Positions 31,595 through 40,851 are shown, numbered from the stretch's first letter. The stretch: 64,000 nt of DNA from Acidobacteriota bacterium (GCA_019639155.1 JAHBSJ010000003.1:186001-250000); one strand, 5' to 3'. Translations and numbers: made by a program. Notes: generated from the sequence alone by a model not told the origin.

Positions 31595-33964
31595 ATGATC
31601 ATCAAGAAAGCAGCGGTTTTGGGTGCGGGAACGATGGGAGCGGGCATTGCCGCTCATTTGGCGAATGCGGGAATTTCGACTTTGTTGCTCGACATAGCTC
31701 CGCCGGACGACGCGGCGGCTGACAAGAACCAGATCGTTAAATCGCTATTCGAGGCGGCCAAAAAGCTGAAACCTGCTCCTTTCATGCTTGCCGAGAATGC
31801 CAAGCTGATATCACTCGGCAATTTCACGGACGACCTTGAAAAGCTGAAGGACTGCGATTTCGTTATCGAGGCGGTCGTTGAAAATTTAGAGATCAAGCAC
31901 AAGCTATTTTCTGAGGTCGAAAAGTACCGCAAACCCGGAGCCGTCATCGCAACGAACACTAGCGGCATACCTATTGACTCGATCGCCGAGCCTTTTTCCG
32001 ATGACTTCAAACAGCATTTCGTCGGCATACACTTTTTCAATCCGCCGCGGTACATGAAGCTCGTCGAGGTCATTCCGGGCTCTAAAACCAGCGGTGAGAT
32101 CGCTTGCAAAGTTTCAGGTTTCCTCGATCAGCGGCTGGGCAAAGGCGTCGTGCCGGCGAAAGACCGGCCGAATTTTATCGCGAACCGCATCGGCGTATTC
32201 GGCATGATGGCGACCATTCACGAGATGATCGCGATGGGCTTTACGCCGACCGAGGTCGATCAAATGACCGGCAAGGCCATCGGACATGCGAAATCGGCGA
32301 CGTTCCGAACGAGCGACCTGGTCGGGCTGGACGTTACGGCACACGTAACGAACAACCTCTATCCCGCAGTGCCCGATGACGAGGATCGCGAGGTTTTCAA
32401 GCTGCCGGAACTTATTCAAACGCTCCTCGATAAACAACTGCTCGGCGACAAGACGCAGGGCGGATTTTTCAAGAAGGGAAAAGATGCAGAGGGCAAGCGG
32501 ATCATTCTGGAGCTTGACCTTAAAACGTTCGAATACAAGCCGCAGGAAAAGACGAAGTTCCCGTCGCTCGACGCTGCAAAGCAGATCGAGGACACAGCGA
32601 AACGCGTCAAGCAGCTCGTTTGGGGCGAGGACCGCGTGGGCGAATTCCTATGGAAAACGCACTCGCGCGTTTCGCGATACGCTGCGAATCGAATTCCCGA
32701 GATCGCGGACACCATCGTCGAGATAGACAACGCCATCAAGTGGGGCTTCGGTTGGGAGATCGGTGTGTTCGAAGCGTGGGATGCCATCGGTGTCACCGAA
32801 TCGGTCGAGCGAATGCGGAAAGAAGGCCAGCCCGTTCCTGCTAATGTAGAGGCGATGCTGGCAAGCGGTGCAACTACATTCTACAAACACGAGAACGGCG
32901 AGCATTTCTTTTATGACCTAGTAAACGGTGAATACAAGCCTGTTCCCGCTCGGCCCGGCGTTCTGATTTTGAAGGACGTTAAGGATCGAACCGGCGTCAT
33001 CAAGACAAATCCCGGAGCATCGCTGATCGACCTTGGCGACGGCGTGGCGTGTTTGGAATTTCACTCAAAGATGAACTCGATCGGCGGCGACACGGTCGCG
33101 ATGATGAACTTCGCGATCGACGAGGTCGAGAAGAATTTCGAAGGGCTTGTCGTCGGCAATCAGGGCGGTAATTTCTCCGCGGGTGCAAACATAATGATGC
33201 TGCTGCTCGCCGCTCAGGAAGAAGAGTGGGACGACATCAATATGATGGTGCGTGCATTGCAGAACGCCGTGATGCGGCTGCGGTATTCGGCAAAGCCGGT
33301 CGTCACGGCGCCATATGGCCTGACGCTCGGCGGCGGCTGCGAAATATCGATGCACGGTAATAAAGTGCGGGCGGCGGGCGAGACTTATATCGGTCTCGTC
33401 GAGGTCGGCGTCGGCGTCATTCCGGCCGGCTGCGGCACAAAGGAAATGACGATGCGGGCGATGGACGCTTGGCAAAAAGCACCAGATTCGGATCCACTGA
33501 CTTTTCTTAAGAAGACCTTCGAAACCATCGGCATGGGCAAGGTCGCCACGTCTGCACAGGAAGCTAAGGCGTTCGGATATCTTCGCGGGAGCGACGCCAT
33601 CTCGATGAACGGCGACCGACTCATACAGGACGCTAAACAGGAGGTACTGAACCTCGCTGCCGCCGGTTACATGCAGCCCGTCGAGCGCGAGGATATTCCG
33701 GTATTCGGCGAGGCGGTCGAATCCGCAATGAAGCTCGCCCTTCATATGATGAAACGCGGCGGATTCATCTCAGACCACGACGAATTGATCGGCCGCAAAC
33801 TGGCGCATATCATGGCCGGCGGCTCGATCAATCACAAGGCGGAAGTTTCGGAACGCTATCTGCTCGACCTTGAGCGCGAGGCTTTCGTCTCGCTCTGCGG
33901 TGAGCGAAAGACGCAGGAACGCATTGCTGCAATGCTGAAAACAGGCAAGCCGCTGAGGAACTAA
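31595..33964 (+). CDS. fadN: 3-hydroxyacyl-CoA dehydrogenase / enoyl-CoA hydratase
   Basis: A 789-residue bifunctional beta-oxidation enzyme, the same length as Bacillus FadN. The N-terminal half is the NAD-binding dehydrogenase: AAVLGAGTMGAGIAAHLANAG at about 6-26, HFFNPPRYMKLVEVI with the catalytic His, and NFIANRIG. A crotonase-like hydratase domain follows (SKMNSIGGDTVAMMN, GNQGGNFSAGANIMMLL, GLTLGGGCEISMH), the reverse domain order of E. coli FadB. It is preceded by a FadR-like palindrome. Its partners fadA and fadE lie 2.5-6 kb downstream, separated by five unrelated genes. Confidence 0.95.
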   Translation: MIIKKAAVLGAGTMGAGIAAHLANAGISTLLLDIAPPDDAAADKNQIVKSLFEAAKKLKPAPFMLAENAKLISLGNFTDDLEKLKDCDFVIEAVVENLEIKHKLFSEVEKYRKPGAVIATNTSGIPIDSIAEPFSDDFKQHFVGIHFFNPPRYMKLVEVIPGSKTSGEIACKVSGFLDQRLGKGVVPAKDRPNFIANRIGVFGMMATIHEMIAMGFTPTEVDQMTGKAIGHAKSATFRTSDLVGLDVTAHVTNNLYPAVPDDEDREVFKLPELIQTLLDKQLLGDKTQGGFFKKGKDAEGKRIILELDLKTFEYKPQEKTKFPSLDAAKQIEDTAKRVKQLVWGEDRVGEFLWKTHSRVSRYAANRIPEIADTIVEIDNAIKWGFGWEIGVFEAWDAIGVTESVERMRKEGQPVPANVEAMLASGATTFYKHENGEHFFYDLVNGEYKPVPARPGVLILKDVKDRTGVIKTNPGASLIDLGDGVACLEFHSKMNSIGGDTVAMMNFAIDEVEKNFEGLVVGNQGGNFSAGANIMMLLLAAQEEEWDDINMMVRALQNAVMRLRYSAKPVVTAPYGLTLGGGCEISMHGNKVRAAGETYIGLVEVGVGVIPAGCGTKEMTMRAMDAWQKAPDSDPLTFLKKTFETIGMGKVATSAQEAKAFGYLRGSDAISMNGDRLIQDAKQEVLNLAAAGYMQPVEREDIPVFGEAVESAMKLALHMMKRGGFISDHDELIGRKLAHIMAGGSINHKAEVSERYLLDLEREAFVSLCGERKTQERIAAMLKTGKPLRN

Positions 33965-33974
33965 AGAACTCTAT

Positions 33975-34004
33975 AACGCAGAGGCCGCAGGGCACGCAGA
34001 GAAG
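33975..34004. repeat. Dispersed 'CGCAGAG' repeat between fadN and DinB-like gene
   Basis: AACGCAGAGGCCGCAGGGCA, continuing into CGCAGAGAAG, is a single degenerate unit related to the arms at 37664-37786. It fills the gap up to the DinB-like start codon and therefore supplies its ribosome-binding region. Confidence 0.5.
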
Positions 34005-34006
34005 AC

Positions 34007-34558
34007 ATGTCCGCTTTGATCGAGAATTGGGTTGATGATTTGAAAGAAATCGGGATCGATGCAGGTGCGTCGTTCGGGTCGCTTTCGGCAGAACAGTTGA
34101 ACTGGAAACCCGCGGCGGACAGTTGGAGCGTGGCACAATGTCTCGATCATCTGATATTGACGAACGAGCAGCTAATGGCGCCGCTGGACAAGAAGCTTGC
34201 AGGAGAAGCGAACTCGTTCTTTGAAAATTGGTCTCCGTTGACGGGTTTCTTTGGCAGTTTTCTGATAAAGAGCATGCGTGCGGATCAGAAGAAATTCAAA
34301 GCTCCCTCGCAGGCGATCGTGCCGCCGAGCGATCTGCCTGCGGACATTGTTGAGAAGTTCGTTGCGAATATCAACACGGTCGCGGAGAGGGTCGCTGAGT
34401 CCGGAAAGCTCGATTTCGGCAAGACGGTCATTACGTCGCCTTTCATGGGACTGATGACGTATCGGCTATCTGACGGTTTCGAGATCATTGTCGAACATTG
34501 CAAACGGCATATCCGCCAGGCAAAACGTGTGACGCTCGACGTGCATTTTCCGCAATAG
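34007..34558 (+). CDS. DinB-like protein
   Basis: A 183-residue DinB_2-type four-helix bundle. The typical pattern is LSAEQLNWKPAADSWSVAQCLDHLILTNEQ (about 27-57), containing the first metal-ligand His. The C-terminal HCKRHIRQAK (about 168-177) carries the other two histidines. Such proteins are metal-binding thiol-transferase-like enzymes; the substrate is unknown. It starts 42 bp after fadN, within a dispersed repeat, and ends 4 bp before tag, so it may form an operon with the next three genes. Confidence 0.85.
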   Translation: MSALIENWVDDLKEIGIDAGASFGSLSAEQLNWKPAADSWSVAQCLDHLILTNEQLMAPLDKKLAGEANSFFENWSPLTGFFGSFLIKSMRADQKKFKAPSQAIVPPSDLPADIVEKFVANINTVAERVAESGKLDFGKTVITSPFMGLMTYRLSDGFEIIVEHCKRHIRQAKRVTLDVHFPQ

Positions 34559-34562
34559 GCCT

Positions 34563-35132
34563 ATGAAACGATGCGGCTGGGCGAAAAATGAATTGGCGAT
34601 ACGCTATCACGACGAGGAATGGGGCGTGCCGCAGCATGATGACAGAGTGCTCTTTGAATTTTTGATCCTTGAAAGTGCGCAGGCGGGCTTGAGTTGGGAT
34701 ACGGTGCTGGCAAAGCGAGAGAATTATCGACAGGCTTTCGATAATTTCGACCCGGAAAAGGTCGCTCGATTTACTGAAGCAAAGCAGGCGAAGCTGATGC
34801 AAAACGAAGGTATTGTCCGCAACCGTTTGAAGATCGCGTCGGCTGTGCGGAATGCGAAAGCATTTCTTGCAGTGCAGAAGGAGTTTGGTTCGTTTGATAG
34901 CTATATCTGGTCGTTTGTCGGCAGCAAACCGATCGACGGAAAACGAAAAACGCTTGCCGATGTCCCGGCGAAAACAGCGATATCCGACGCGATGTCGAAG
35001 GATCTGAAAAAGCGTGGATTCAACTTTGTCGGCTCGACCATAATGTACGCCTTCATGCAGGCTTGCGGATTGGTGAATGACCATGTGCGAACGTGTTTTC
35101 GGTATAAAGAGTGTCAGAACCGCCCGCGTTAG
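34563..35132 (+). CDS. tag: DNA-3-methyladenine glycosylase I
   Basis: A 189-residue glycosylase that removes 3-methyladenine from alkylated DNA. Family motifs are RCGWAKNELAIRYHDEEWGVP at the N-terminus, with zinc-site residues C4 and H17, and LILESAQAGLSWDTVLAKRENYR. The C-terminus KRGFNFVGSTIMYAFMQACGLVNDHVRTCFRY carries the final His/Cys ligands. It is 4 bp after the DinB-like gene and 9 bp before the YbaK gene. Confidence 0.96.
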   Translation: MKRCGWAKNELAIRYHDEEWGVPQHDDRVLFEFLILESAQAGLSWDTVLAKRENYRQAFDNFDPEKVARFTEAKQAKLMQNEGIVRNRLKIASAVRNAKAFLAVQKEFGSFDSYIWSFVGSKPIDGKRKTLADVPAKTAISDAMSKDLKKRGFNFVGSTIMYAFMQACGLVNDHVRTCFRYKECQNRPR

Positions 35133-35141
35133 CCGGCGGAA

Positions 35142-35633
35142 ATGATCCCTGACAGAAAAATGGAATACCCGATAACGCCGGCAGTCCGGTTTTTGAGAGA
35201 GAAAAAGGTCGAGTTCGTGCCGCGGCTTTATGATTATGTCGAAAAAGGCGGGGCGAAAGAATCGGCAAGGCAGTTGGGCGTGGACGTACACGCCGTGGTG
35301 AAAACTTTGGTACTTGAGACGAACGAAAAGAAGCCGCTGATCGTCCTGATGCACGGCGACCGCGAGGTCTCAACGAAGAAGCTAGCCCGCGTTCTCGGCG
35401 TCAAATCCGTCGAGCCCGTAACACCTGAGAAGGCTCAAAATCTGACCGGCTACATGGTTGGCGGGACATCGCCATTTGGCATCAGAACAACGTTGCCGAT
35501 TTATGCAGAGAGGACGATATTTGAACTGGAAGGGCTCTACATAAACGGCGGCAAGCGAGGTTTTTTGATCGAGATCAACACGCAAGATCTTGACGAGTGT
35601 TTGCAGACGGAAAAGATCGAGGTCGGAATTTGA
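35142..35633 (+). CDS. ybaK: YbaK/EbsC-type aminoacyl-tRNA deacylase
   Basis: A 163-residue protein of the YbaK/ProX trans-editing family, which hydrolyses misacylated Cys- or related tRNA(Pro). Motifs are TPAVRFLREKKVEF, AVVKTLVLETNEKKPLIVLMHGDREVSTKKLARVLG with the conserved Lys, and GYMVGGTSPFG (the GGxSPFG signature). The start could be the ATG at 35142 or 35160. The gene overlaps the next start codon by one base (TGATG). Confidence 0.92.
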   Translation: MIPDRKMEYPITPAVRFLREKKVEFVPRLYDYVEKGGAKESARQLGVDVHAVVKTLVLETNEKKPLIVLMHGDREVSTKKLARVLGVKSVEPVTPEKAQNLTGYMVGGTSPFGIRTTLPIYAERTIFELEGLYINGGKRGFLIEINTQDLDECLQTEKIEVGI

Positions 35634-35923
35634 TGAATTGGCGAGAACTTGTCGAAGCAGGGAATTATGCCGAGGCCGAGTATGGAATGTTGGCAGAAAC
35701 CGATCGGGGCGAAGGCTTTTTTCCTTTGAATGAGATGCGGGCGAGCTTTTACGAGAATTGGGGCGACCGGCTTGAGGGCACCGAGCAGAAAGAGAAATAT
35801 GAGGAGGCTCTTTTCAACTGGCAGCAGTTCGCCTCCTATGCCACCAGCGGCGGCGAAGGAGCGGCAAGGATGTTGGATGTGAATAGGGTGTTGGAGAAGA
35901 TCGAAGGAATAGAGGCATTGTGA
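35633..35923 (+). CDS. Small TPR-like protein of unknown function
   Basis: A 96-residue, acidic, alpha-helical protein without a signal peptide (MNWRELVEAGNYAEAEYGML). The pattern GNYAEAE and DRLEGTEQKEKYEEALFNWQQFAS resembles one and a half TPR-type helical hairpins. I recognise no family. The ATG at 35633 shares a base with the ybaK stop (TGATG), so it is translated with ybaK. Confidence 0.65.
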   Translation: MNWRELVEAGNYAEAEYGMLAETDRGEGFFPLNEMRASFYENWGDRLEGTEQKEKYEEALFNWQQFASYATSGGEGAARMLDVNRVLEKIEGIEAL

Positions 35924-35956
35924 CGCTTAAAGGGCCGAACTGTATCGTAAAATTAG

Positions 35957-36478
35957 ATGGTCATCGAATTCTTAAACGTTGTGACTTTCTCGGGTCTTGC
36001 AAGGCTCTTTTGCGTGGTTGTCGTTCTTTCGAGCTTCGCTTGTACCGCTGACAATGTTTCCAACGATGTCCCCGACGACACGAATTCGAATAAACTACAA
36101 TCGGTTCGAGAATTGCTACAGCTGAATGAGAGAAAATGGAACGAATTGAATATAAAGGATTACGATTTTGAGCTTTCTGCCTCCGGCTACTTGCTTGCGT
36201 TCGATTCTTCCGTAACGATCAGCGTCCGGAATGGTGACGTAGAAAGTATACGAAAGTCCGACGGAAAGGAAGTATCAAGCACAAGGATCTATGAGCAATA
36301 TAGTACGGTTGAAAGAATCTTTAAATTTTTGAAAGAGGTTGAGGCAAAGAATCCATATAGGCTTTTTGTAGCGTACGATGAAATTGGCTTTCCGACCTAC
36401 GTTGACTTGGACGAAGTTAGAGGAATTGCGGATGACGAGCTCACCTTGAGACTCTCGAATTTGCAGATTCGCGAATGA
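35957..36478 (+). CDS. Lipoprotein, DUF6174-like
   Basis: A 173-residue protein. The N-terminal hydrophobic segment ends in VLSSFACT, a probable lipobox with Cys near residue 29. The rest matches the DUF6174 pattern: NERKWNELNIKDYDFELSASG, VRNGDVESIRKSDG, STVERIFKFLKEVEAKNPYRLFVAYDEIGFPTYVDLD and then a DDE motif. The function of this domain is unknown. It ends 6 bp before the thiolase start and could be co-transcribed. Confidence 0.75.
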   Translation: MVIEFLNVVTFSGLARLFCVVVVLSSFACTADNVSNDVPDDTNSNKLQSVRELLQLNERKWNELNIKDYDFELSASGYLLAFDSSVTISVRNGDVESIRKSDGKEVSSTRIYEQYSTVERIFKFLKEVEAKNPYRLFVAYDEIGFPTYVDLDEVRGIADDELTLRLSNLQIRE

Positions 36479-36484
36479 GGAAAT

Positions 36485-37663
36485 ATGAAAGAAGCAGTAA
36501 TTGTATCGGCCGTGCGGACGGCTGTGGGGAAGGCACCGAGGGGCACATTAAAGAATACACGCTCGGACGAACTTGGGGCTGCGGCGATCAAAGAGGCGGT
36601 CGCACGAGCGGGCGTTGACGCGACCCTGATCGACGATGTCATCATGGGCTGCGCGTTTCCTGAGGCCGAGCAGGGCATGAATGTCGCACGCACTGCATCG
36701 ATCCTCGCGGGTTTGCCGGTCGAGGCTTCGGCGATGACGGTCAATCGATATTGTTCGTCGGGTTTGCAGACGATCGCTGTCGCAGCCGAACGCATTATGA
36801 CGGGCGGTGCCGATGCGATCGTCGCCGGCGGTCTCGAATCGATGACCGCGATCCCGATGGGCGGCAACACGTTTCGCCCAAATCCGCGGCTCGCCGACAC
36901 CTATCCCGATTACTATCTGAACATGGGCCTGACGGCCGAAAATCTCGCACGCAAATATGAGATCACACGCGAGCAAGCGGACGAATTCTCGTATCAGTCA
37001 CACCAAAAGGCACTGGCCGCGATCGCCGAAGGCAAATTCGCGGACGAGATCGTACCGATGAACGTGTTCGTCGATGAGTTTGATGAAAAAGGCCGCGTTC
37101 GACGCAAAGAGATCGTTTTTGCACAGGACGAAGGCCCGCGTGCCGACACGTCGGTCGAGGGACTGGCAAAATTGCGGCCTGTTTTTCACGCCGCCGGAAC
37201 GGTGACGGCGGGGAATTCTTCGCAGATGTCGGACGGTGCTGCGGCGGCTGTCGTAATGTCAGCGGACAAAGCCGCCGAGCTCGGACTCAAGCCGATCGCA
37301 CGGTTTGTGAGCTTTGCGACCGCCGGCTGCCTGCCCGAAGAAATGGGCATCGGCCCGGTTTACGCCATACCAAAGGCACTGAAGATGGCGGGCTTGACGC
37401 TTGACCAGATCGATGTGATCGAGCTGAATGAGGCGTTCGCTGCTCAGGGACTTTCGGTTATGAAGGTGCTCGAGATGGACCCAAGCAAGGTCAACGTAAA
37501 CGGCGGTGCTGTCGCTCTGGGGCATCCGCTGGGCTGCACCGGTGCAAAGTTGACCGCGACCGTTTTGCAGGAAATGAAACGCCGTAATGCGAAATACGGC
37601 ATGGTGACGATGTGCGTCGGCGGCGGCATGGGCGCCGCAGGGATCTTTGAAAGGATCGATTGA
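36485..37663 (+). CDS. fadA: Acetyl-CoA acyltransferase (3-ketoacyl-CoA thiolase)
   Basis: A 392-residue thiolase, about the size of Bacillus FadA. The nucleophile is C90 in [13 protein letters not shown]. The catalytic His is in [17 protein letters not shown] (near residue 351), and the second Cys in [17 protein letters not shown] (near 380). It cleaves 3-ketoacyl-CoA in the last step of beta-oxidation. GAGGA precedes the ATG. An inverted-repeat element starts directly at its stop codon and separates it from fadE. Confidence 0.96.
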   Translation: MKEAVIVSAVRTAVGKAPRGTLKNTRSDELGAAAIKEAVARAGVDATLIDDVIMGCAFPEAEQGMNVARTASILAGLPVEASAMTVNRYCSSGLQTIAVAAERIMTGGADAIVAGGLESMTAIPMGGNTFRPNPRLADTYPDYYLNMGLTAENLARKYEITREQADEFSYQSHQKALAAIAEGKFADEIVPMNVFVDEFDEKGRVRRKEIVFAQDEGPRADTSVEGLAKLRPVFHAAGTVTAGNSSQMSDGAAAAVVMSADKAAELGLKPIARFVSFATAGCLPEEMGIGPVYAIPKALKMAGLTLDQIDVIELNEAFAAQGLSVMKVLEMDPSKVNVNGGAVALGHPLGCTGAKLTATVLQEMKRRNAKYGMVTMCVGGGMGAAGIFERID

Positions 37664-37786
37664 ACCGCGGGGACGCGGAGACGCCGAGAAGAATGGGAAG
37701 GAAGACAAATTATTGGGAGACTCAGACAAGAGATATAAACAGAAAGCTGATTTCTATTTTTCTCGGCGTCTCAGCGTCTCTGCGGT
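37664..37786. repeat. Inverted-repeat element between fadA and fadE
   Basis: The left arm (37664-37690) starts ACCGCGGGGACGCGGAGACG. The right arm (37760-37786) reads TTCTCGGCGTCTCAGCGTCT and ends CTGCGGT. The arms match at 24 of 27 positions when one is reverse-complemented, enclosing 69 bp without coding sense. The element begins at the fadA stop codon, and its right end leads straight into AAAGGAG, the fadE ribosome-binding site. A miniature repeat of this family is also seen singly at 24386 and 33975. Confidence 0.8.
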
Positions 37787-37798
37787 GAAAGGAGATTT

Positions 37799-39580
37799 AT
37801 GGAAGCGCAAATGGAAAAAGAATATATGAAAGGCGGTGAGTTTTTGATCGCCGAGACGACGACGGATGCGGTGTTTACGCCGGAGGATTTTTCGGACGAG
37901 CATCGGATGATCGGCGAGACCTGCCGCGAATACATCGACAACGAGGTCGCTCCGCAATTGCCGGCGCTCGAGGGCCACGCGTGGGAAGTTGCACGTGATC
38001 TGCTGAAAAAGGCAGGCGAACTCGGCCTGCTCGGAGCCAACATTCCTGAGGAATACGGCGGAATGGGCCTCGATCAGGTTTCGGGCTGCATCATCGCCGA
38101 AATGGTCGGCCGCGGCAGCGGATTCGGTTCGACATACGGTGCCCAGACCTCGATCGGTTTGCTTCCGATTCTGTATTGGGGCTCGGAAGAACTCAAGAAA
38201 CAGTGGATACCGGGCATCATTTCGGGCGAGATCGTTTCGGCGTATTGTTTGACCGAATCCGGCTCGGGCTCCGATGCTCTCGGAGCGAAATGCGTCGCAA
38301 AGCTCAGCGACGATGGCGAACATTGGATACTGAACGGCGAGAAAATGTGGATCACGAACGGCGGATTTGCCGATGTGTTCCTTGTTTTTGCAAAGGTTGA
38401 CGGCGAGAAGGACAAGTTCTCTTGCTTCCTCGTCCCGCGTTCGGAAAACTGCCGTCCCGGAGCCGAAGAGCACAAGCTCGGCATCAAATCCTCGTCGACG
38501 ACCGCAGTCATTTTGTCGGACGCAAAGATACCGAAAGGCAACCTGATCGGCGAGGTCGGCGACGGTGCAAAGATCGCCTTCAACGTGCTGAATGTCGGCC
38601 GTTTCAAACTCGGAGCGTCTGTCACGGGCGGAGCAAAACTCGCCATTCACGAATCGGTCCGGTACGCCAACGAGCGGCATCAGTTCAACAAGCCGATATC
38701 TTCATTCGGAGCGATCAAGCATAAACTCGCCGAAATGGCGATCCGCACTTGGGTCGCGGAATCGATCACTTATCGCACGGTCGGAATGATCGACGCGTTG
38801 ATCGGCGACGGCGCCTCGAGCGAGAAGAAACTGCAGTCGATCGAGGAATACGCAGTAGAATCGTCGATCAACAAGGTAGCGTGCAGCGAGGCACTCGACT
38901 ATGTCGTTGACGAGATGGTGCAGATATATGGCGGCTATGGCTATTCGGCGGATTATCCGGCTGAGAAAGCTTATCGCGATTCACGTATCAACCGCATTTT
39001 CGAGGGCACCAACGAGATCAATCGGATGCTCATTCCGGGTCAGTTGATGAAACGTGCGATGAAAGGCAAACTGCCGCTGATCCAGGCGGCCCAGGCCCTG
39101 CAGGACGAGATACTCAATCCGCAGATGTCGTTTGACGAAGAAACGGGCCCGCTCGCCGCTGAGACGAAATTGGCTCAGAACGCGAAAAAGATCGCTCTGA
39201 TGGTGCTCGGCACCGCGGCACAGAAATACATGATGGCGCTTTCAGAACAGCAGGAGGTTCTGATCAACTGCGCCGACATCATCATGGACGCATATCAGAT
39301 GGAATCGGCGATCCTGCGTGCACTGAAGTATGCGGAAAAGAACGGCGAGGAAGCTGCCGGGCGCTACGTCGACATCGCTGCCGTTTACTGCAACGACGCA
39401 ATTCAGCGTATCGAGGCGAAAGCGAAAAACACCATCGCCGCGATCGCCGAAGGCGACGAAGGCCGCACTTTGCTCGTCGCACTGAAGCGGTTTACAAAGA
39501 ACAATTCGCCCGTCAACACCATCGCCGCCCGCCAGCGGATCGCCGATACGATGATCGCAGCGAATACATACACCTACTAG
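37799..39580 (+). CDS. fadE: Acyl-CoA dehydrogenase
   Basis: A 593-residue FAD enzyme, close to Bacillus FadE in length. It catalyses the first oxidation of acyl-CoA. The catalytic core spans about 40-420: IPEEYGGMGLDQVSG, SAYCLTESGSGSDALGAKCVA (FAD and substrate signature), WITNGGFADVFLVFAKVDG, and IYGGYGYSADYPAEKAYRDSRINRIFEGTNEINRM near the C-terminal catalytic Glu region. About 150 further residues form the helical C-terminal domain of long acyl-CoA dehydrogenases. AAAGGAG precedes the ATG. Confidence 0.95.
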   Translation: MEAQMEKEYMKGGEFLIAETTTDAVFTPEDFSDEHRMIGETCREYIDNEVAPQLPALEGHAWEVARDLLKKAGELGLLGANIPEEYGGMGLDQVSGCIIAEMVGRGSGFGSTYGAQTSIGLLPILYWGSEELKKQWIPGIISGEIVSAYCLTESGSGSDALGAKCVAKLSDDGEHWILNGEKMWITNGGFADVFLVFAKVDGEKDKFSCFLVPRSENCRPGAEEHKLGIKSSSTTAVILSDAKIPKGNLIGEVGDGAKIAFNVLNVGRFKLGASVTGGAKLAIHESVRYANERHQFNKPISSFGAIKHKLAEMAIRTWVAESITYRTVGMIDALIGDGASSEKKLQSIEEYAVESSINKVACSEALDYVVDEMVQIYGGYGYSADYPAEKAYRDSRINRIFEGTNEINRMLIPGQLMKRAMKGKLPLIQAAQALQDEILNPQMSFDEETGPLAAETKLAQNAKKIALMVLGTAAQKYMMALSEQQEVLINCADIIMDAYQMESAILRALKYAEKNGEEAAGRYVDIAAVYCNDAIQRIEAKAKNTIAAIAEGDEGRTLLVALKRFTKNNSPVNTIAARQRIADTMIAANTYTY

Positions 39581-39602
39581 GCACGACGATCCGGTCGAAC
39601 GA

Positions 39603-39636
39603 AAAATTGCCGCTCGATCTCACGGGCGGCAATTTT
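39603..39636. terminator. Bidirectional terminator between fadE and a lipoprotein gene
   Basis: AAAATTGCCGC (39603-39613) and GCGGCAATTTT (39626-39636) form a perfect 11-bp stem. T-rich tracts follow on both strands. It separates the convergent fadE (+) and lipoprotein (-) genes. Confidence 0.88.
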
Positions 39637-39689
39637 ATTTCGGCTATATGATCGACCATCGATCATCAGCAATACCTCAAATCGACAAG

Positions 39690-40346
39690 CTAATTAACCT
39701 CAAATTTCGTCAGCTTTGCGTTCTTGTCCGCTTGGGCACTGACCGATTTACGGGTCGAATCGGACAACGGCGTGATGCGTATGTCTTTTGAGAACGGCAG
39801 CCCTCGTTCGACCGTATAGCCGACCATCTTTCCGCCTTCGACCTCGGCAAGTTTCTCCTTCATCTCTTTTGTCAGTGCCGGGATGCCTGCAAGGTTTACC
39901 TCCTTTAGAGGAAAAACATTGTCGCTCAGTTTGCCGGATCCGTAAATCTTTACGGGCGTCGGTTCAGACAACTTTCCGCTTCTGAACGTGTAACTGTCGA
40001 TATTATCGGGTTTTGCCGGATCCTGAACCTGGGCGGAAGCGTGTGAATCGTAAATATTGATCTTAAGGACATTCGGATTGTCGCTGCCAACCGCTTCGGT
40101 CAATTTCGTAACGAAAGCAGCAATGCTCTCTTCGCTTTCATAGACACGCACCTTTTCGGCGTTGCTATCAGCAGGCGAGGCAGCATTCGGCTTTGACGGC
40201 GAGCTGTTCGCCCCTTCATTCTGGGCAACCGAGTTTGCGGCCTCGTTCAATTTATCAGCAATGCCGCCGCACCCGAGCGTCAGTAAGATCAGAAGGCCAA
40301 CAGCAGCAGCAGCCTGCAAAGAGTTTGTTTTGGACAGTTTGCTCAT
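39690..40346 (-). CDS. Lipoprotein of unknown function
   Basis: A 218-residue lipoprotein. MSKLSKTNSLQAAAAVGLLILLTLGCGG ends in the lipobox LTLGC. A low-complexity Asn/Ser/Ala linker follows (NEGANSSPSKPNAASPADSN), typical of surface lipoproteins here. The folded part has two repeat-like strands (NIDSYTFRSGKLSEPTPVKIYG and NVFPLKEVNLAGIPAL). I recognise no family. The ATG at 40346 is the start of the signal; the longer frame adds 17 residues. Confidence 0.75.
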   Translation of the reverse strand: MSKLSKTNSLQAAAAVGLLILLTLGCGGIADKLNEAANSVAQNEGANSSPSKPNAASPADSNAEKVRVYESEESIAAFVTKLTEAVGSDNPNVLKINIYDSHASAQVQDPAKPDNIDSYTFRSGKLSEPTPVKIYGSGKLSDNVFPLKEVNLAGIPALTKEMKEKLAEVEGGKMVGYTVERGLPFSKDIRITPLSDSTRKSVSAQADKNAKLTKFEVN

Positions 40347-40533
40347 AGATCTCCAATTTTCTAATAAGATTTGGACACAAGATAAGGAATGCCACAATTC
40401 TAATTTACGTGGTCACGTTTTGTCCAAATCGAGCAGAAAAATATGACGTTTAGCTGACGATGAAGTTTGTGATATTATTCACAGATCCAGATCGAAGCTC
40501 GCCATCAATCCTGCGGCGTCGGCCGTTCCGGCT

Positions 40534-40839
40534 GTGGCCGGTACCGCAGCATATTTCGCCGATCGCAATGCTAAAGATCGCAATTCAATGCATGGCAGGC
40601 TGGCAATGATGGGTGCGAACGCGGCTTCCGTTATCGCTGTCCCGACCGATCGGTTCGTTGATGGGAGGATGCGGAACAACGGCCTTCATGGATTCGGAAA
40701 CACTATCGCGATCACCCCGGACGGCACCGTCAATCCGGCATTCCGGCAAGCGACCGACGTCACCGCAAATGCGTTTTTCGTCGCGTTCAAAACCGGGACC
40801 GATGCGAATACGACGCTTGGATATATCAAACTAAAATAA
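40534..40839 (+). CDS. Possible small protein or gene fragment, no ATG start
   Basis: A 101-residue frame with codon use like its neighbours. It contains AAYFADRNAKDRNSMHGRL and GNTIAITPDGTVNPAFRQATDVTANAFFVAFKTGTDANTTLGYIKLK, beta-rich at the end. The frame opens at 40447 without any ATG until residue 19. A GTG at 40534 is the best start, with no good ribosome-binding site. It could be the 3' fragment of a lost larger gene. It ends 12 bp before the lipoprotein gene. I recognise no family. Confidence 0.42.
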   Translation: MAGTAAYFADRNAKDRNSMHGRLAMMGANAASVIAVPTDRFVDGRMRNNGLHGFGNTIAITPDGTVNPAFRQATDVTANAFFVAFKTGTDANTTLGYIKLK

Positions 40840-40851
40840 TCGGAGATCTCA

